From positions 496,001 to 560,000 of the forward strand of contig CAWAGG010000006.1 in the NCBI GenBank assembly GCA_963781595.1: a stretch of 64,000 nt of DNA, read 5' to 3'. Numbering within the stretch: position 1 is the first letter of the stretch; each line of letters opens with the position of its first letter. Both the position numbers and the translations under genes were made by a program. This DNA comes from JBEDUK01 sp963781595. GTDB lineage: Bacteria > Actinomycetota > UBA4738. Below the pieces are notes generated by a model. The model worked only from the letters and a program-made list of their open reading frames with translations. It searched no databases and had not been told where the DNA came from. Below are positions 42,128 to 51,225 of the stretch, piece by piece.

Positions 42128-43393
42128 ATGAACGAACGACCGACCCCTCCACGCACCGCGATCCGCACGATCGCGCTCGCGCGCGCGATCTCCTTCGCCG
42201 GCGGCTCGGCCGCCTTCATGGCGCTGAACTTCGACATCTACCGGATCACGGGTTCCGCCGGCTGGCTCGCCGCGACGCTGTTCCTGACCTTCGGCGTGGT
42301 GGGCCTGGCGGGCCCGGTCGCCGGGACGATCGGGGACCGGTTCGACCGCAGGCGCGTGATGATCGGGTCCGACCTGTCGGCGGCCGCGCTGTTCCTCGCC
42401 ATGGCGTTCGTCCACGCGCCCGCGCCGCTGCTGGCACTGGCGTTCGGATCGGCACTCGCGGAGTCGCCGTTCCGCGCGGCATCCGCCGCGGCGATCCCGA
42501 ACCTCGTGGGCGACGAGGCCCAGCTGGGCTGGGCGAACGGCATGGTCGCCCTCGGCAGGAACGCGGGGATCCTCCTCGGGCCCCTGATCGGCGGCGTCCT
42601 CGCGAGCGCGTTCAGCGCGCAGGCGGTGTTCGCCGCGAACGCGGTTTCGTTCGTCCTGTCGGCGGCGCTCGTGGCGACGGTCCACGGCCGGTTCCGTGAC
42701 GATCCGTCGCAGGGCGGCCGGTCCGACGAGCACCCCGGCGTGTTGGCGGGGTTCCGCCTCCTGTTGCGGGACCGCGTGCTCCGGACCATCGCGTTCGCCT
42801 TGGTCGCGATCGTCCTCGGCGGGAGCGTGAGCGTAGTCGCAGACGTTCCCCTCGCGACGCTGTTCGGTGTCGGAGCCTTGGGGTACGGCCTCATGATCGC
42901 CGCGTGGGGAGGTGGATCGATCCTCGGTTCGCTCGCCGGCAGATGGGTGAACGAACGCAACGAGCCGCAGGTGCTCGTCGTCGGTGCGCTGGCGCTCGCG
43001 CTGGGGAGCGTCGCCATCGCGGCCTCGCCCACGTTCTGGCCGGTCGTCGTCGCCATCCTGATCGCGGGGTTCGGCGACGCCTTCATGGAGGTGGCGGACC
43101 AGAGCATGTTCCAGCGCAGGACCCCGGACGCGGTCCGCGGCCGCGTGATGGCTGCGGAGGACACGCTGGTCCAGGTCACGATGGCCGCCATGTTCCTCGT
43201 TTCGGGGCTGGTGGTCGCGGTCGTCGGGGCGCGCGGGGCCTACCTCGTCGCGGGCGCCACGGCCTTCGTGGCGGTCGCGCTGTTGTTCCCGGTGCGCCGG
43301 TGGATCGCGCGCGAGCGCCGTGACGCCGAGCGCCCGCAGGTCGCCACGAACGAGCCGGTCGCCGAGCACGCCGCACGGACGTCGAACCTATGA
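42128..43393 (+). CDS. Major facilitator superfamily transporter
   Basis: 421 residues with twelve helices. MFS motif A appears as GTIGDRFDRRRVMIGSD, and GRNAGILLGPLIGG fits the exporter motif C region. The N-terminus resembles the MFS_3 (enterobactin-exporter-like) group common in Actinobacteria. A drug or siderophore export role is likely but the substrate is unknown. GAGGAAG lies about eight bases before the ATG, after a structured leader. Confidence 0.92.
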   Translation: MNERPTPPRTAIRTIALARAISFAGGSAAFMALNFDIYRITGSAGWLAATLFLTFGVVGLAGPVAGTIGDRFDRRRVMIGSDLSAAALFLAMAFVHAPAPLLALAFGSALAESPFRAASAAAIPNLVGDEAQLGWANGMVALGRNAGILLGPLIGGVLASAFSAQAVFAANAVSFVLSAALVATVHGRFRDDPSQGGRSDEHPGVLAGFRLLLRDRVLRTIAFALVAIVLGGSVSVVADVPLATLFGVGALGYGLMIAAWGGGSILGSLAGRWVNERNEPQVLVVGALALALGSVAIAASPTFWPVVVAILIAGFGDAFMEVADQSMFQRRTPDAVRGRVMAAEDTLVQVTMAAMFLVSGLVVAVVGARGAYLVAGATAFVAVALLFPVRRWIARERRDAERPQVATNEPVAEHAARTSNL

Positions 43394-43394
43394 T
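43389..43394 (+). promoter_or_regulatory. -10 box of the PfpI-family gene (leaderless)
   Basis: TATGAT lies 9 bases before ATG 43404 and overlaps the end of the MFS gene. Confidence 0.6.
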
Positions 43395-43403
43395 GGCCGG
43401 ACG

Positions 43404-43988
43404 ATGCGGATCGCGATCGCGCTGTTCCACGACGTCGAGGAGCTGGACTTCGCGGGCCCCTGGGAGGTGCTGTCCTGGTGGGCGCGCGAGTACCCGGACG
43501 ACGGCGTCGAGGTGTTCACCGTCGCCGACGAGGTCGAACCGATCACGTGCGCGAAGGGCCTCCGCGTGCTGCCGGATCGCGAGTGGCGGGACGCCGGCGC
43601 CGTCGACGTCCTGATCTACCCGGGCGGGTTCGGAACCCGGCGTCAGCTCGGTGACGAAGGGGTGCGCGCGCGGATCCGGGGCATCGCGGGATCCGGCGCG
43701 TTGATGACGAGCGTCTGCACGGGCGCGCTCGTCTACGCCGACGCCGGCCTGCTGGACGGGCGCGCGGCGACGACGCACTGGGGCTCGCTGGACCGGCTGG
43801 CCGCGCTCGGCGACGGGATTGACGTCCGGCCCGACGAGCGGTTCGTCGACACGGGCGACGTGATCACGGCCGCGGGCGTCAGCGCCGGGATCGACATGGC
43901 CCTGCACCTCGTGGCCCGCCTGCACTCGGTCGAACGCGCGAAGGAGATCCGCCGCGGCATCCAGTACGACCCCGAACCACCGGTCTGA
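43404..43988 (+). CDS. DJ-1/PfpI family protein
   Basis: 194 residues. IALFHDVEELDFAGPWEVL is the N-terminal signature, the nucleophile is Cys105 in SVCTGALVYADAGLLDGR, with TTHW next to it, and VITAAGVSAGIDMALHLV follows. This matches the isonitrile-hydratase-like/ThiJ group rather than true proteases. The cupin gene follows after 18 bases. ATG 43404 rests on the TATGAT-N9-ATG spacing. Confidence 0.92.
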   Translation: MRIAIALFHDVEELDFAGPWEVLSWWAREYPDDGVEVFTVADEVEPITCAKGLRVLPDREWRDAGAVDVLIYPGGFGTRRQLGDEGVRARIRGIAGSGALMTSVCTGALVYADAGLLDGRAATTHWGSLDRLAALGDGIDVRPDERFVDTGDVITAAGVSAGIDMALHLVARLHSVERAKEIRRGIQYDPEPPV

Positions 43989-44006
43989 CGAGGGAGCGGG
44001 AACGCG

Positions 44007-44333
44007 ATGGAGCTGTTCGACGTTGATGAGCTTCGGGCAGGCATGCGGCCGGGGACGGTCGAGTACCTGGAGTTCCTCCGGGTGGACGCGATGAGCGCCG
44101 GACTGTACCGGTTGCCGGCCGGCTCGCGCGACCCGCAATCGCCCCACCAGGAGGACGAGGTCTACGTCGTGACCGAGGGACGAGGGGTGCTCATGATCGA
44201 TGGCGAACGACGACCGATCGGACCCGGATCGGTGGCGTTCGTCGCGGCGCACGCGGAGCACCGGTTCGAGGACATCGCGGAGGACCTGGTCGCCGTCGTG
44301 TTCTTCGCGCCGCCCGAGTCGTCCGGGTCGTAA
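44007..44333 (+). CDS. Cupin domain protein
   Basis: 108-residue single cupin. Motif 1 is PHQEDEVYVVTEGRGVLMIDGE (broken across two strands) with metal-binding His and Glu; motif 2 is GSVAFVAAHAEHRFEDI with a His. GAGGGAGCGGGA precedes the ATG. It is likely co-transcribed with the PfpI gene and possibly msrB. Ligand unknown. Confidence 0.9.
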   Translation: MELFDVDELRAGMRPGTVEYLEFLRVDAMSAGLYRLPAGSRDPQSPHQEDEVYVVTEGRGVLMIDGERRPIGPGSVAFVAAHAEHRFEDIAEDLVAVVFFAPPESSGS

Positions 44334-44381
44334 AGACACCTTACGAACGCCGAACGCGAACGATCGAAGGAGGAGACGAAC

Positions 44382-44789
44382 ATGGAAGAGACGATCCCCA
44401 CCACCGAGGAGGAATGGCGCCGCCGGCTGACGCCCGAGCAGTTCGACGTGCTCCGGGGCAAGGGCACCGAACGCGCGTTCACCGGCAGGTACTGGAACGA
44501 GCACGCGGACGGCGTCTACCGATGCGCGGGGTGCGGCGCGGAGCTGTTCGATTCGACGACGAAGTTCGACTCCGGGACCGGCTGGCCGAGCTTCACCGAG
44601 CCCGCGGTCCGGGAGGCGGTCGAACTCCACACGGACACCAGCTACGGCATGGTCCGGACGGAGGTCACGTGCCGCCGGTGCGGTGGCCACATGGGTCACG
44701 TGTTCGACGACGGCCCGGGGCCGACCGGCCAGCGGTACTGCATCAACTCGTGTTCCCTCGACCTGGACGGCGCTCGGAGCGACGCCTGA
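44382..44789 (+). CDS. msrB: Peptide-methionine (R)-S-oxide reductase MsrB
   Basis: 135 residues. Zinc ligands Cys48/Cys51 (CAGC) and Cys97/Cys100 (CRRC), substrate-site TGWPSF, and catalytic Cys120 in QRYCINS. Residue 124 is also Cys (INSCSLD), where most MsrB have Ala, which could serve in disulfide exchange. It repairs R-methionine sulfoxide in oxidised proteins. AAGGAGGAG precedes the ATG. Its stop overlaps the next start as TGATG. Confidence 0.96.
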   Translation: MEETIPTTEEEWRRRLTPEQFDVLRGKGTERAFTGRYWNEHADGVYRCAGCGAELFDSTTKFDSGTGWPSFTEPAVREAVELHTDTSYGMVRTEVTCRRCGGHMGHVFDDGPGPTGQRYCINSCSLDLDGARSDA

Positions 44790-45727
44790 TGAAGGCGGTG
44801 CGGCTGCACGCGTTCGGCGAGCCGCTCCGGCTCGACGACGTCGCCGAACCCGATCCGGGGGAGGGCGAGGTCCTGTTCGAGGTCGGGTTCGTCGGGGTGA
44901 ACCCGCTCGATCTGTGGGTGACGGACGGGACGGTGGCGGGCGGCTCGCAACGGCTGCCCTTCGTGCCCGGCTCCGAGGCGTCGGGAACGGTTGATGGGCG
45001 AGCGGTCGTCGTGCGCGGTGGCGGCGTCGGCACGGCACGCGGCGGGCTGTACGCCGAGCGCGCGGCCGTGCCGGCGGACACGGTCGTGGAGATCCCCGAA
45101 GGTTTGGACCCGCGACAGGCCGCCGGCCTCGGGATCGCTGGTGAGACCGCCTGGCGCCTCGTCAACGACGTGGCCGGCGTCAGGCCCGAAGATCGGGTCC
45201 TCGTGCTCGGCGCGAGCGGCGGGGTGGGGTCCCTCACCGTGCAGCTCGCGAAGGCGACCGGCGCGGCGGTGTTCGGACAGACCTCCTCCCCGGAGAAGGT
45301 GGACTTCGTCCGGGAGATGGGCGCGGACGAGGCCCTCGTCGTCGACGCGACCGGATTGACCGACGCGACGAAGGAGTGGGCCCCGACGGTGGTGATCGAT
45401 CCGCTCGCGGACGGTTACACGAACGCGGCGGTCGCCGCGATGGCGCCGTTCGGCCGCTTGGTTCTCTACGGAGCATCCGCGGGTCCGACCACGGATGGGT
45501 TCGACCTGCGCGCGCTGTACCGCAAGTCGGTCGACCTGCTCACCTACAGCGGAACGATGGAGAAGCAGGAGTGGGTCCGCGAGGGCGTTCGGCACGCCCT
45601 GGATGCGGCGGCGCGCGGCGAGCTGCGCCTCCAGATCGACGAGGTTCTGCCCCTCGAGCGCGCGCAGGAGGCGCACGAGCGGATCCGGCAGCGGCGGGTG
45701 CGCGGGAAGCTGCTCCTCCAACCCTGA
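44789..45727 (+). CDS. Zinc-independent alcohol dehydrogenase / quinone oxidoreductase family protein
   Basis: 312-residue MDR-family oxidoreductase. The N-terminal GroES-like fold reads MKAVRLHAFGEPLRLDDVAEP and GVNPLDLWV; the Rossmann domain has LVLGASGGVGSLTVQLAKATGA. Structural-zinc cysteines are absent, so it fits the NADPH:quinone-reductase-like branch. The ATG overlaps the msrB stop by one base, suggesting an oxidative-stress operon with MsrB. Substrate unknown. Confidence 0.92.
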   Translation: MKAVRLHAFGEPLRLDDVAEPDPGEGEVLFEVGFVGVNPLDLWVTDGTVAGGSQRLPFVPGSEASGTVDGRAVVVRGGGVGTARGGLYAERAAVPADTVVEIPEGLDPRQAAGLGIAGETAWRLVNDVAGVRPEDRVLVLGASGGVGSLTVQLAKATGAAVFGQTSSPEKVDFVREMGADEALVVDATGLTDATKEWAPTVVIDPLADGYTNAAVAAMAPFGRLVLYGASAGPTTDGFDLRALYRKSVDLLTYSGTMEKQEWVREGVRHALDAAARGELRLQIDEVLPLERAQEAHERIRQRRVRGKLLLQP

Positions 45728-45745
45728 GGCGGCCGCGGCCCAACG

Positions 45746-45751
45746 TATGCT
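45746..45751 (+). promoter_or_regulatory. -10 box of the DUF2207 gene (leaderless)
   Basis: TATGCT lies 6 bases before GTG 45758. Confidence 0.6.
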
Positions 45752-45757
45752 CCGCGC

Positions 45758-47740
45758 GTGCGGGTCTACCTGAAGCGCGCGTTGCTGATCGCCCTGGTCG
45801 TCGGGTTCTTCGGCCTGACGTTGTTCCTGCCGCTGTTCCTGGCGTTCGCGCCGATGACGTTCCCGACGGTGTTCACCTCGAAGTACTACACGTTCCCGGA
45901 GGTGAACATCGAAGCCTGGGTCCATCAGGACGGCTCGATGTCCGTGGTCGAACGGCGCACGTACGACTTCCAGAAGGGCGACTTCTCGTTCGCGTTCCGC
46001 GAGATCGCGCACCGGCAGGACGGCGACATCGTCGGCGTCGGCGTCGCCGACGAGCAGGGGGCGTACCACGAGTTCTCCCCGTTCGGCGGGCCCGGGCCGC
46101 TCGACCCCGGGATCCTGAGCATCAGCGACGGGTTCGATTCGCTGAAGGCGACCTGGTACTTCGATGCCCACGACGAGGTGAAGACGTTCGTCATCTCGTA
46201 CACGGCGCTGTGCGCGGTGAACGTCTACCCGGACGGCGCGCACCTGTACTGGCAGTTCATCCCCGGCGGGTTCGACAAGCCGACGGATCACGCGCGGATC
46301 ACGATCCACCTGCCCGGGCACGCGGAGGGCGGGGTGCGGCCAGGGCCGACGTGCTCGCCCGAGGACCCGCCGCAGGCGGACGAGGCGCTCCCGACGACGC
46401 CGCTGTCGCGAGGCCAGGTCCGAGTCTGGGGCCACGGCCCGCTCCAGGGCGACGTCAACTTCGCGAACCCGCAGACGGTGGTGCTGGACATCCAGGATCT
46501 GGCGCCGAACCGGTTCCTCGAGGGGAGCGTCCTGTTCCCGATCGACGCGGTGCCGCTGGAGGCGTTCGCGTCCTCCGGGAGGGGTCCCGACCTGAGCGCC
46601 GGGGAGGTCACGAGCGCATCGGAGGTCCTGGTGCAGGAGGAGCGGCTGGCCGCGGAGGCGAACTCGGTCCGGCGACGGAACGACCTCGTTCACGGTATCT
46701 GGCGTGTGGTCGCGATCGTGTACCCGCTCGTCCTCGTGGGCGCCGTGATCGTCGCGCGCCGCCGGGACCGTGTCCCGGACGTGCCGCGCACGCTGCAGGA
46801 GCCGCCGGAGACGCTGCACCCGGTCGACCTGGCGGCGCTGTGGGGTTCGTGGCATCACACCGGCCTGGTGATGCAGAACGCCTATCGGGCGCAACTGCTC
46901 TGGCTCGCGCAGCAGGGCACGATCGAGGTTCGAGCCGACGGCCGCGTCTCCGATCCGAAGGACATCGAGGTCGTGCTGAACGACCTGCCGACCCACCCGC
47001 TCGACCAGGAGTTCACGCAGTTCCTGTTCGAAGGGGACAGCGTCGGCCCCGTGGCGCTGTCGTCGCTGAAGGGCAGCGGCGCGCGGGGTGACGACCTGCG
47101 CACCTGGTGGAAGGCCGTCCAGACGAAGATGGCCTGGCAGCGCGCGAAGCGGCACCACCGGTGGGAGGCCCGCGTGATGCTCTGGTCGATGTTCGCCGTG
47201 ATGATCGTCGGGCTGGTCGCGGGGATCGTGCTGCGCCGGGGCGGCATCGTCTGGTTGGCGCTCACCGGCGCGCCGGTGCTGTGGGCGATCGCGCGATGGT
47301 TCCTGCCGTCTCGGATCGAGGACGGCGAGACCCGGGAACGCGTGGCGAGGTGGGCCGCGTTCCGGCGGTTCCTGAAGCGCTTCTCGTCGCTGCCGGACGC
47401 GCCCGCCCTGGCGGTGATCATCTGGGAGCGGTACCTCGTGTACGCGACGGCGCTGGGCGTCGCGGATCGCGTCGCGAAGCAGGTCAAGGCCCTGGTGCCG
47501 GAGGCCGAGCTGCCGTCCGTCTGGGCCGGCGCGCCCGCGGGCCTGACGGGGTTCAGCTGGGCGAACTCGATCTCGACCGCCGCGCCGGTGACCGTCGGCA
47601 TGATCGCGTCGTCGTCGTCCTCGGGCGTGTCATGGAGCGGCTCGAGTGGGAGCTTCTCGTCGTCGAGCGGGTTCTCGGGCGGTGGCTTCTCCGGTGGCGG
47701 TGGTGGCGGCGGTGGCGGCGGCGGTGGCGGCGCCGGGTGA
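45758..47740 (+). CDS. DUF2207 domain membrane protein
   Basis: 660 residues. An N-terminal helix (about 8-32) anchors a large extracytoplasmic DUF2207 domain (about 45-305; INIEAW-like VNIEAWVHQDGSMSVVERR). A helix near 318-332, then a cytoplasmic region (about 335-480), two helices (about 475-520), and a Ser/Gly-rich C-terminus ending in about 13 glycines. The function of DUF2207 proteins is unknown; many end in such Gly-rich tails. Start is GTG 45758, six bases after TATGCT. Confidence 0.85.
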   Translation: MRVYLKRALLIALVVGFFGLTLFLPLFLAFAPMTFPTVFTSKYYTFPEVNIEAWVHQDGSMSVVERRTYDFQKGDFSFAFREIAHRQDGDIVGVGVADEQGAYHEFSPFGGPGPLDPGILSISDGFDSLKATWYFDAHDEVKTFVISYTALCAVNVYPDGAHLYWQFIPGGFDKPTDHARITIHLPGHAEGGVRPGPTCSPEDPPQADEALPTTPLSRGQVRVWGHGPLQGDVNFANPQTVVLDIQDLAPNRFLEGSVLFPIDAVPLEAFASSGRGPDLSAGEVTSASEVLVQEERLAAEANSVRRRNDLVHGIWRVVAIVYPLVLVGAVIVARRRDRVPDVPRTLQEPPETLHPVDLAALWGSWHHTGLVMQNAYRAQLLWLAQQGTIEVRADGRVSDPKDIEVVLNDLPTHPLDQEFTQFLFEGDSVGPVALSSLKGSGARGDDLRTWWKAVQTKMAWQRAKRHHRWEARVMLWSMFAVMIVGLVAGIVLRRGGIVWLALTGAPVLWAIARWFLPSRIEDGETRERVARWAAFRRFLKRFSSLPDAPALAVIIWERYLVYATALGVADRVAKQVKALVPEAELPSVWAGAPAGLTGFSWANSISTAAPVTVGMIASSSSSGVSWSGSSGSFSSSSGFSGGGFSGGGGGGGGGGGGGAG

Positions 47741-47756
47741 GGCCCGGTCCTCCCGC

Positions 47757-49310
47757 CTACTTCTTGCCGAACAGCGTCCCGAGCACGTTGCGGATCACGG
47801 CCTGACCCTCTCGAGACGTCGCGATCTTCGTCCCCGCCTTCACGATGTCCCCGACGTCCACCCCCGCGTCCTTCTTCGCGGCCGGCGTGCGTCCGCTCTC
47901 CTGACCTCGCCCGCCCGACCTGGCAGCCTGGCCACCGGTCCCAGCCGTCGATACCTGTGCCGCCGCGATCCGCGCGGAGATCATCTCGTGTGCGCTCTCG
48001 CGGTCGATCGCCTGCGCGTACTTCGCGGTCAGCGGGCTCGCGGCGATCATCTGCTGCTGCGCGGCCGGGTCCATCGCCGCCATCAGCGAGTCCGGCGGGA
48101 TCAGCACGGTCCACGCCACCGGTGTCGGAACCCCGCGGGGCGAGAGCACCGTGACGAACGCCTCGCCGATCCCCAGGGCCTGCACGTCGCGTTCGATGTC
48201 GTAGTCCTGCGTGATCGGGAACGTCCGCGCGGCCTTGTGCAGGTTGTCGGCGTCCTCGGGCGTGAACGCGCGCAGGGCGTGCTGGACCCGGTTCCCGAGC
48301 TGCGCCAGGACCTTCGGCGCGACGTCGGTCGGCGACTGGGTGACCAGGTACAGCCCGACACCCTTCGAGCGGATCAGACGCGCGACCAGCTCGACCTGGT
48401 CGAGCAGCGCCTCCGAAGCCTGATCGAACAGCAGGTGCGCTTCGTCGAAGAAGAACGCGAGCTTCGGCTTCGGCTGATCGCCGACCTCGGGAAGCGACGC
48501 GTAGAGCTGGGCGAGCATCCACAGCATGAACGTCGAGAACAGTGACGGCTTGTCCATCACGTCGGACAGCTCGAGCACGTGGATCACGCCGGTCCCGTCG
48601 GGGTTCATCGTCAGCAGGTCGTGGACGTCGAACTCCGGTTCGCCGAAGAACGCGCCGGCGCCCTGCTGCTCGAGCGTGATGATCGAACGCTGGATCACGC
48701 CGAGCGTCGCCGTCGCCAGGTTCCCGTACGCGGCGAGCTCCGGCTTCGCCTCGTCGGAGCCGAGGAACTGCAGCGTCGTCTTCAGATCCGCCAGGTCCAG
48801 CAGCGGGAGCCGGTTGTCGTCGCAGTACTTGAACACCAGCGAGAGCACCGAGGTCTGCGTGTCGTTCAGGTCGAGGACCTTCGCCAGCAGCAGCGGCCCG
48901 AACGAATGCACGGTCGCGCGGACCTGCGCGCCCAGCTTGCCCGAGAGCGACAAGAGCTCGATCCGGTGGGCTTTCGGCGTCATCGTCCAGCCGATCTGCT
49001 GGCAGCGCGCCTGGACCTTCGGGTTCGTCGCGTCACCCGGCGCGCCGAGCCCGGTGAGGTCGCCCTTGACGTCGGCGACGAACACCGGCACGCCCGCATC
49101 CGACAGCTGGCTGGCGAGGACCTGCAGGGTCTTGGTCTTGCCCGTGCCCGTCGCGCCGGCGATCAGCCCGTGGCGGTTCGCCATCGAGTGCGCCAGCAGG
49201 ACCGGAACCCCCTGCAGGGTCTCGTTCTCTCGGAAGGGGAAGCCGAGCGTCAGGGCCGGCTCCTGCAGCGCGTAGCCGTCCTGCATCTCCTTCGTGAACG
49301 CCTGATCCAT
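47757..49310 (-). CDS. HerA-like/DUF853 P-loop ATPase (YjgR-like)
   Basis: 517 residues. Walker A GATGTGKT is at 52-59, followed by VFVADVKGDLTGL; Walker B is LAFFFDEAHLLFD near residue 283, then IRSKGVGLYLVTQSPTDV and a HerA-type motif. The C-terminal 90 residues are Ala/Gly/Lys-rich. DUF853 proteins belong to the HerA/FtsK-type hexameric ATPases; the physiological role is not established. GGGAGG lies upstream of ATG 49310. Convergent with the DUF2207 gene. Confidence 0.9.
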   Translation of the reverse strand: MDQAFTKEMQDGYALQEPALTLGFPFRENETLQGVPVLLAHSMANRHGLIAGATGTGKTKTLQVLASQLSDAGVPVFVADVKGDLTGLGAPGDATNPKVQARCQQIGWTMTPKAHRIELLSLSGKLGAQVRATVHSFGPLLLAKVLDLNDTQTSVLSLVFKYCDDNRLPLLDLADLKTTLQFLGSDEAKPELAAYGNLATATLGVIQRSIITLEQQGAGAFFGEPEFDVHDLLTMNPDGTGVIHVLELSDVMDKPSLFSTFMLWMLAQLYASLPEVGDQPKPKLAFFFDEAHLLFDQASEALLDQVELVARLIRSKGVGLYLVTQSPTDVAPKVLAQLGNRVQHALRAFTPEDADNLHKAARTFPITQDYDIERDVQALGIGEAFVTVLSPRGVPTPVAWTVLIPPDSLMAAMDPAAQQQMIAASPLTAKYAQAIDRESAHEMISARIAAAQVSTAGTGGQAARSGGRGQESGRTPAAKKDAGVDVGDIVKAGTKIATSREGQAVIRNVLGTLFGKK

Positions 49311-49398
49311 TGGCCGTCAGCCTCCCTCGGGGTGAGGACCGGGATATAGCACGGATGGAGCGCGGGCGTCCCGGGAGGAGATCCCGCGGCTGCGCGGC

Positions 49399-49404
49399 TA
49401 CGAT
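49399..49404 (+). promoter_or_regulatory. -10 box of the M20 amidohydrolase gene (leaderless)
   Basis: TACGAT lies 9 bases before ATG 49414. Confidence 0.55.
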
Positions 49405-49413
49405 GGCCGCCCG

Positions 49414-50604
49414 ATGGCGATGAGCGTGCTGGATCGGTCGAACGACCTGCTGGACCACGCCGTGGCGCTCCGGCGCCGGATCCACCGTCACCCGGAGCTG
49501 GGGCTCCAGCTGCCGCGCACGCAGGCGGCGGTGCTGGAGGCGCTGGACGGCCTCGGGTACGAGGTTCGAATCGGCGAACGGTGTTCGTCCGTGGTCGCGA
49601 CGCTCGACGGCCCGCAGGACGGCCCGACCGTGCTCCTGCGGGCGGACATGGACGCGCTGCCGATGCGCGAGGAGACCGGCTTGGAGTTCGCCTCCGAGGT
49701 CGACGGCGCGATGCACGCGTGCGGGCACGACGCGCACACCGCGATGCTCGCCGTGGCCGCGCGGGTGATCGCGGCGCACCGCGACGAGCTCCACGGCCGC
49801 GTGCTGCTGATGTTCCAGCCTGGCGAGGAGGGACATTTCGGCGCGCCGGCCATGATCGACGAAGGCCTCCTGGACGGCGACCGGCCGCCCACGGCGGCGT
49901 TCGCGATCCACCAGACGACCGCGGAGCGCGCTGGCCACGTCGCGACGAAGGGCGGCCCGCTGGCTGCGTCCGCCGACACGTTGCGGATCCTGATCCGCGG
50001 TCGGGGCGGTCACGCATCCGCGCCGCACATGACGCTCGATCCGGTGCCGGTCGCGTTCGAGATCGGGCTCGCGCTGCAGACGATGGTCACGCGGCGGATC
50101 AGCGTCTTCGACCCTGCCGTGGTGACGATCGCGCACGTCGACGCCGGGACGACGGACAACGTGATCCCCGAGCGGGCGACGATGCTCGGGACGATCCGCG
50201 CGCTGTCGGCGGCCACGCGCGAGGAGGTCCACGCGAGCGTCCGGCGCGTCGCCGAGCACGTCGCGGCCGCCCACGAGATGGAGGCCGTGGTCACGATCGA
50301 GGACGGCTATCCGCCGACCGTCAACGACCACGGGATGGCGGCCGCGGCGCTGCAGGTCGCGCGCGAGTTGTTCGGCGACGAACGCGTCCGCGAGATGCGC
50401 GCCCCGCTGATGGGCGCCGAGGACTTCTCGTACGTCCTCCAACGCGTGCCGGGCGCGATGCTCCGGCTGGGGACCGCACCGCCGGGGGTCGAACCCGTCG
50501 CGCCGAACCATTCGAACCGCATGGTGCTCCACGAGCCGGCGATGGCCGCCGGCATCGCCCTGTACGCCGCGCTGGCCCTGCGACACCTCGACGGTTCGGC
50601 CTGA
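49414..50604 (+). CDS. M20 family amidohydrolase (hippurate hydrolase-like)
   Basis: 396-residue zinc hydrolase of N-acyl or N-benzoyl amino acids. RRRIHRHPELG, VLLRADMDALPM, HACGHDAHTAMLA (metal ligands) and MFQPGEEGHFGAPAMI (catalytic Glu pair) are present, with the dimerisation domain at about 180-300 and the final His in APNHSNRM. Substrate unassigned. The start is set by the -10 spacing; no ribosome binding site. Confidence 0.95.
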   Translation: MAMSVLDRSNDLLDHAVALRRRIHRHPELGLQLPRTQAAVLEALDGLGYEVRIGERCSSVVATLDGPQDGPTVLLRADMDALPMREETGLEFASEVDGAMHACGHDAHTAMLAVAARVIAAHRDELHGRVLLMFQPGEEGHFGAPAMIDEGLLDGDRPPTAAFAIHQTTAERAGHVATKGGPLAASADTLRILIRGRGGHASAPHMTLDPVPVAFEIGLALQTMVTRRISVFDPAVVTIAHVDAGTTDNVIPERATMLGTIRALSAATREEVHASVRRVAEHVAAAHEMEAVVTIEDGYPPTVNDHGMAAAALQVARELFGDERVREMRAPLMGAEDFSYVLQRVPGAMLRLGTAPPGVEPVAPNHSNRMVLHEPAMAAGIALYAALALRHLDGSA

Positions 50605-50661
50605 CCCGTGTCGCCGCGGATCGCCGAGGGCCGTAAACGGCTGAGGCCTCGCCGCGCGTCC

Positions 50662-51225
50662 ATGTCGCGTATGGACGACGGTGAGCGCGGCCTGACGACG
50701 GTGATCGACCCACTCGTCGGGCCTGCGGCCGAGGACGGGCGCGGGGACTTCGAACGGTTCTTCGCCGAGCACCACCTCGCCCTCTACCGGGCGCTCTGGC
50801 TGGTGACCCGGAACCGGCACGAGGCGGAGGAGATCGCGCAGGACGCGTTCCTGCGGATCTGGGAGCGCTGGCCTCGGGTGTCGAACCTGCCCGACCCGAC
50901 CGGCTACCTCTACCGGACCGCGATGAACGTCTACCGCAGCGGGCTGCGGCGGGCCGCGGTCGCGCTCCGCAAGACGGTCCGGGCGATGCCGCCCGACGAT
51001 CAGCTCGCGGCGGTCGAGGGCCGGGACGCCGCCGTCCGTGCGATGGCGTCGCTCACGCCGCGACAGCGCGCTGCCGTGGTGCTGACCGACGTGCTGGGAC
51101 TGACGTCGGAGGAGGCCGCCGGCGCGCTCGGGGTGAAGGCCGTGACCGTCCGGGTCCTGGCCGCACGCGGGCGCGAGGCGCTCCGGAGCACGATGAGCGA
51201 AGGCGAGGGTGGAGACGATGGGTAG
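50662..51225 (+). CDS. ECF-type RNA polymerase sigma factor
   Basis: About 187 residues. Region 2 reads FFAEHHLALYRALWLVTRNRHEAEEIAQDAFLRIWERW (two helices, ending in the typical DAFLRIWERW), and region 4 reads LTPRQRAAVVLTDVLGLTSEEAA then TVRVLAARGREAL. It directs RNA polymerase to a stress or surface regulon. The following membrane protein overlaps it by eight bases. The start is uncertain among GTG 50608, ATG 50662 and ATG 50671; no ribosome binding site decides it. Confidence 0.88.
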   Translation: MSRMDDGERGLTTVIDPLVGPAAEDGRGDFERFFAEHHLALYRALWLVTRNRHEAEEIAQDAFLRIWERWPRVSNLPDPTGYLYRTAMNVYRSGLRRAAVALRKTVRAMPPDDQLAAVEGRDAAVRAMASLTPRQRAAVVLTDVLGLTSEEAAGALGVKAVTVRVLAARGREALRSTMSEGEGGDDG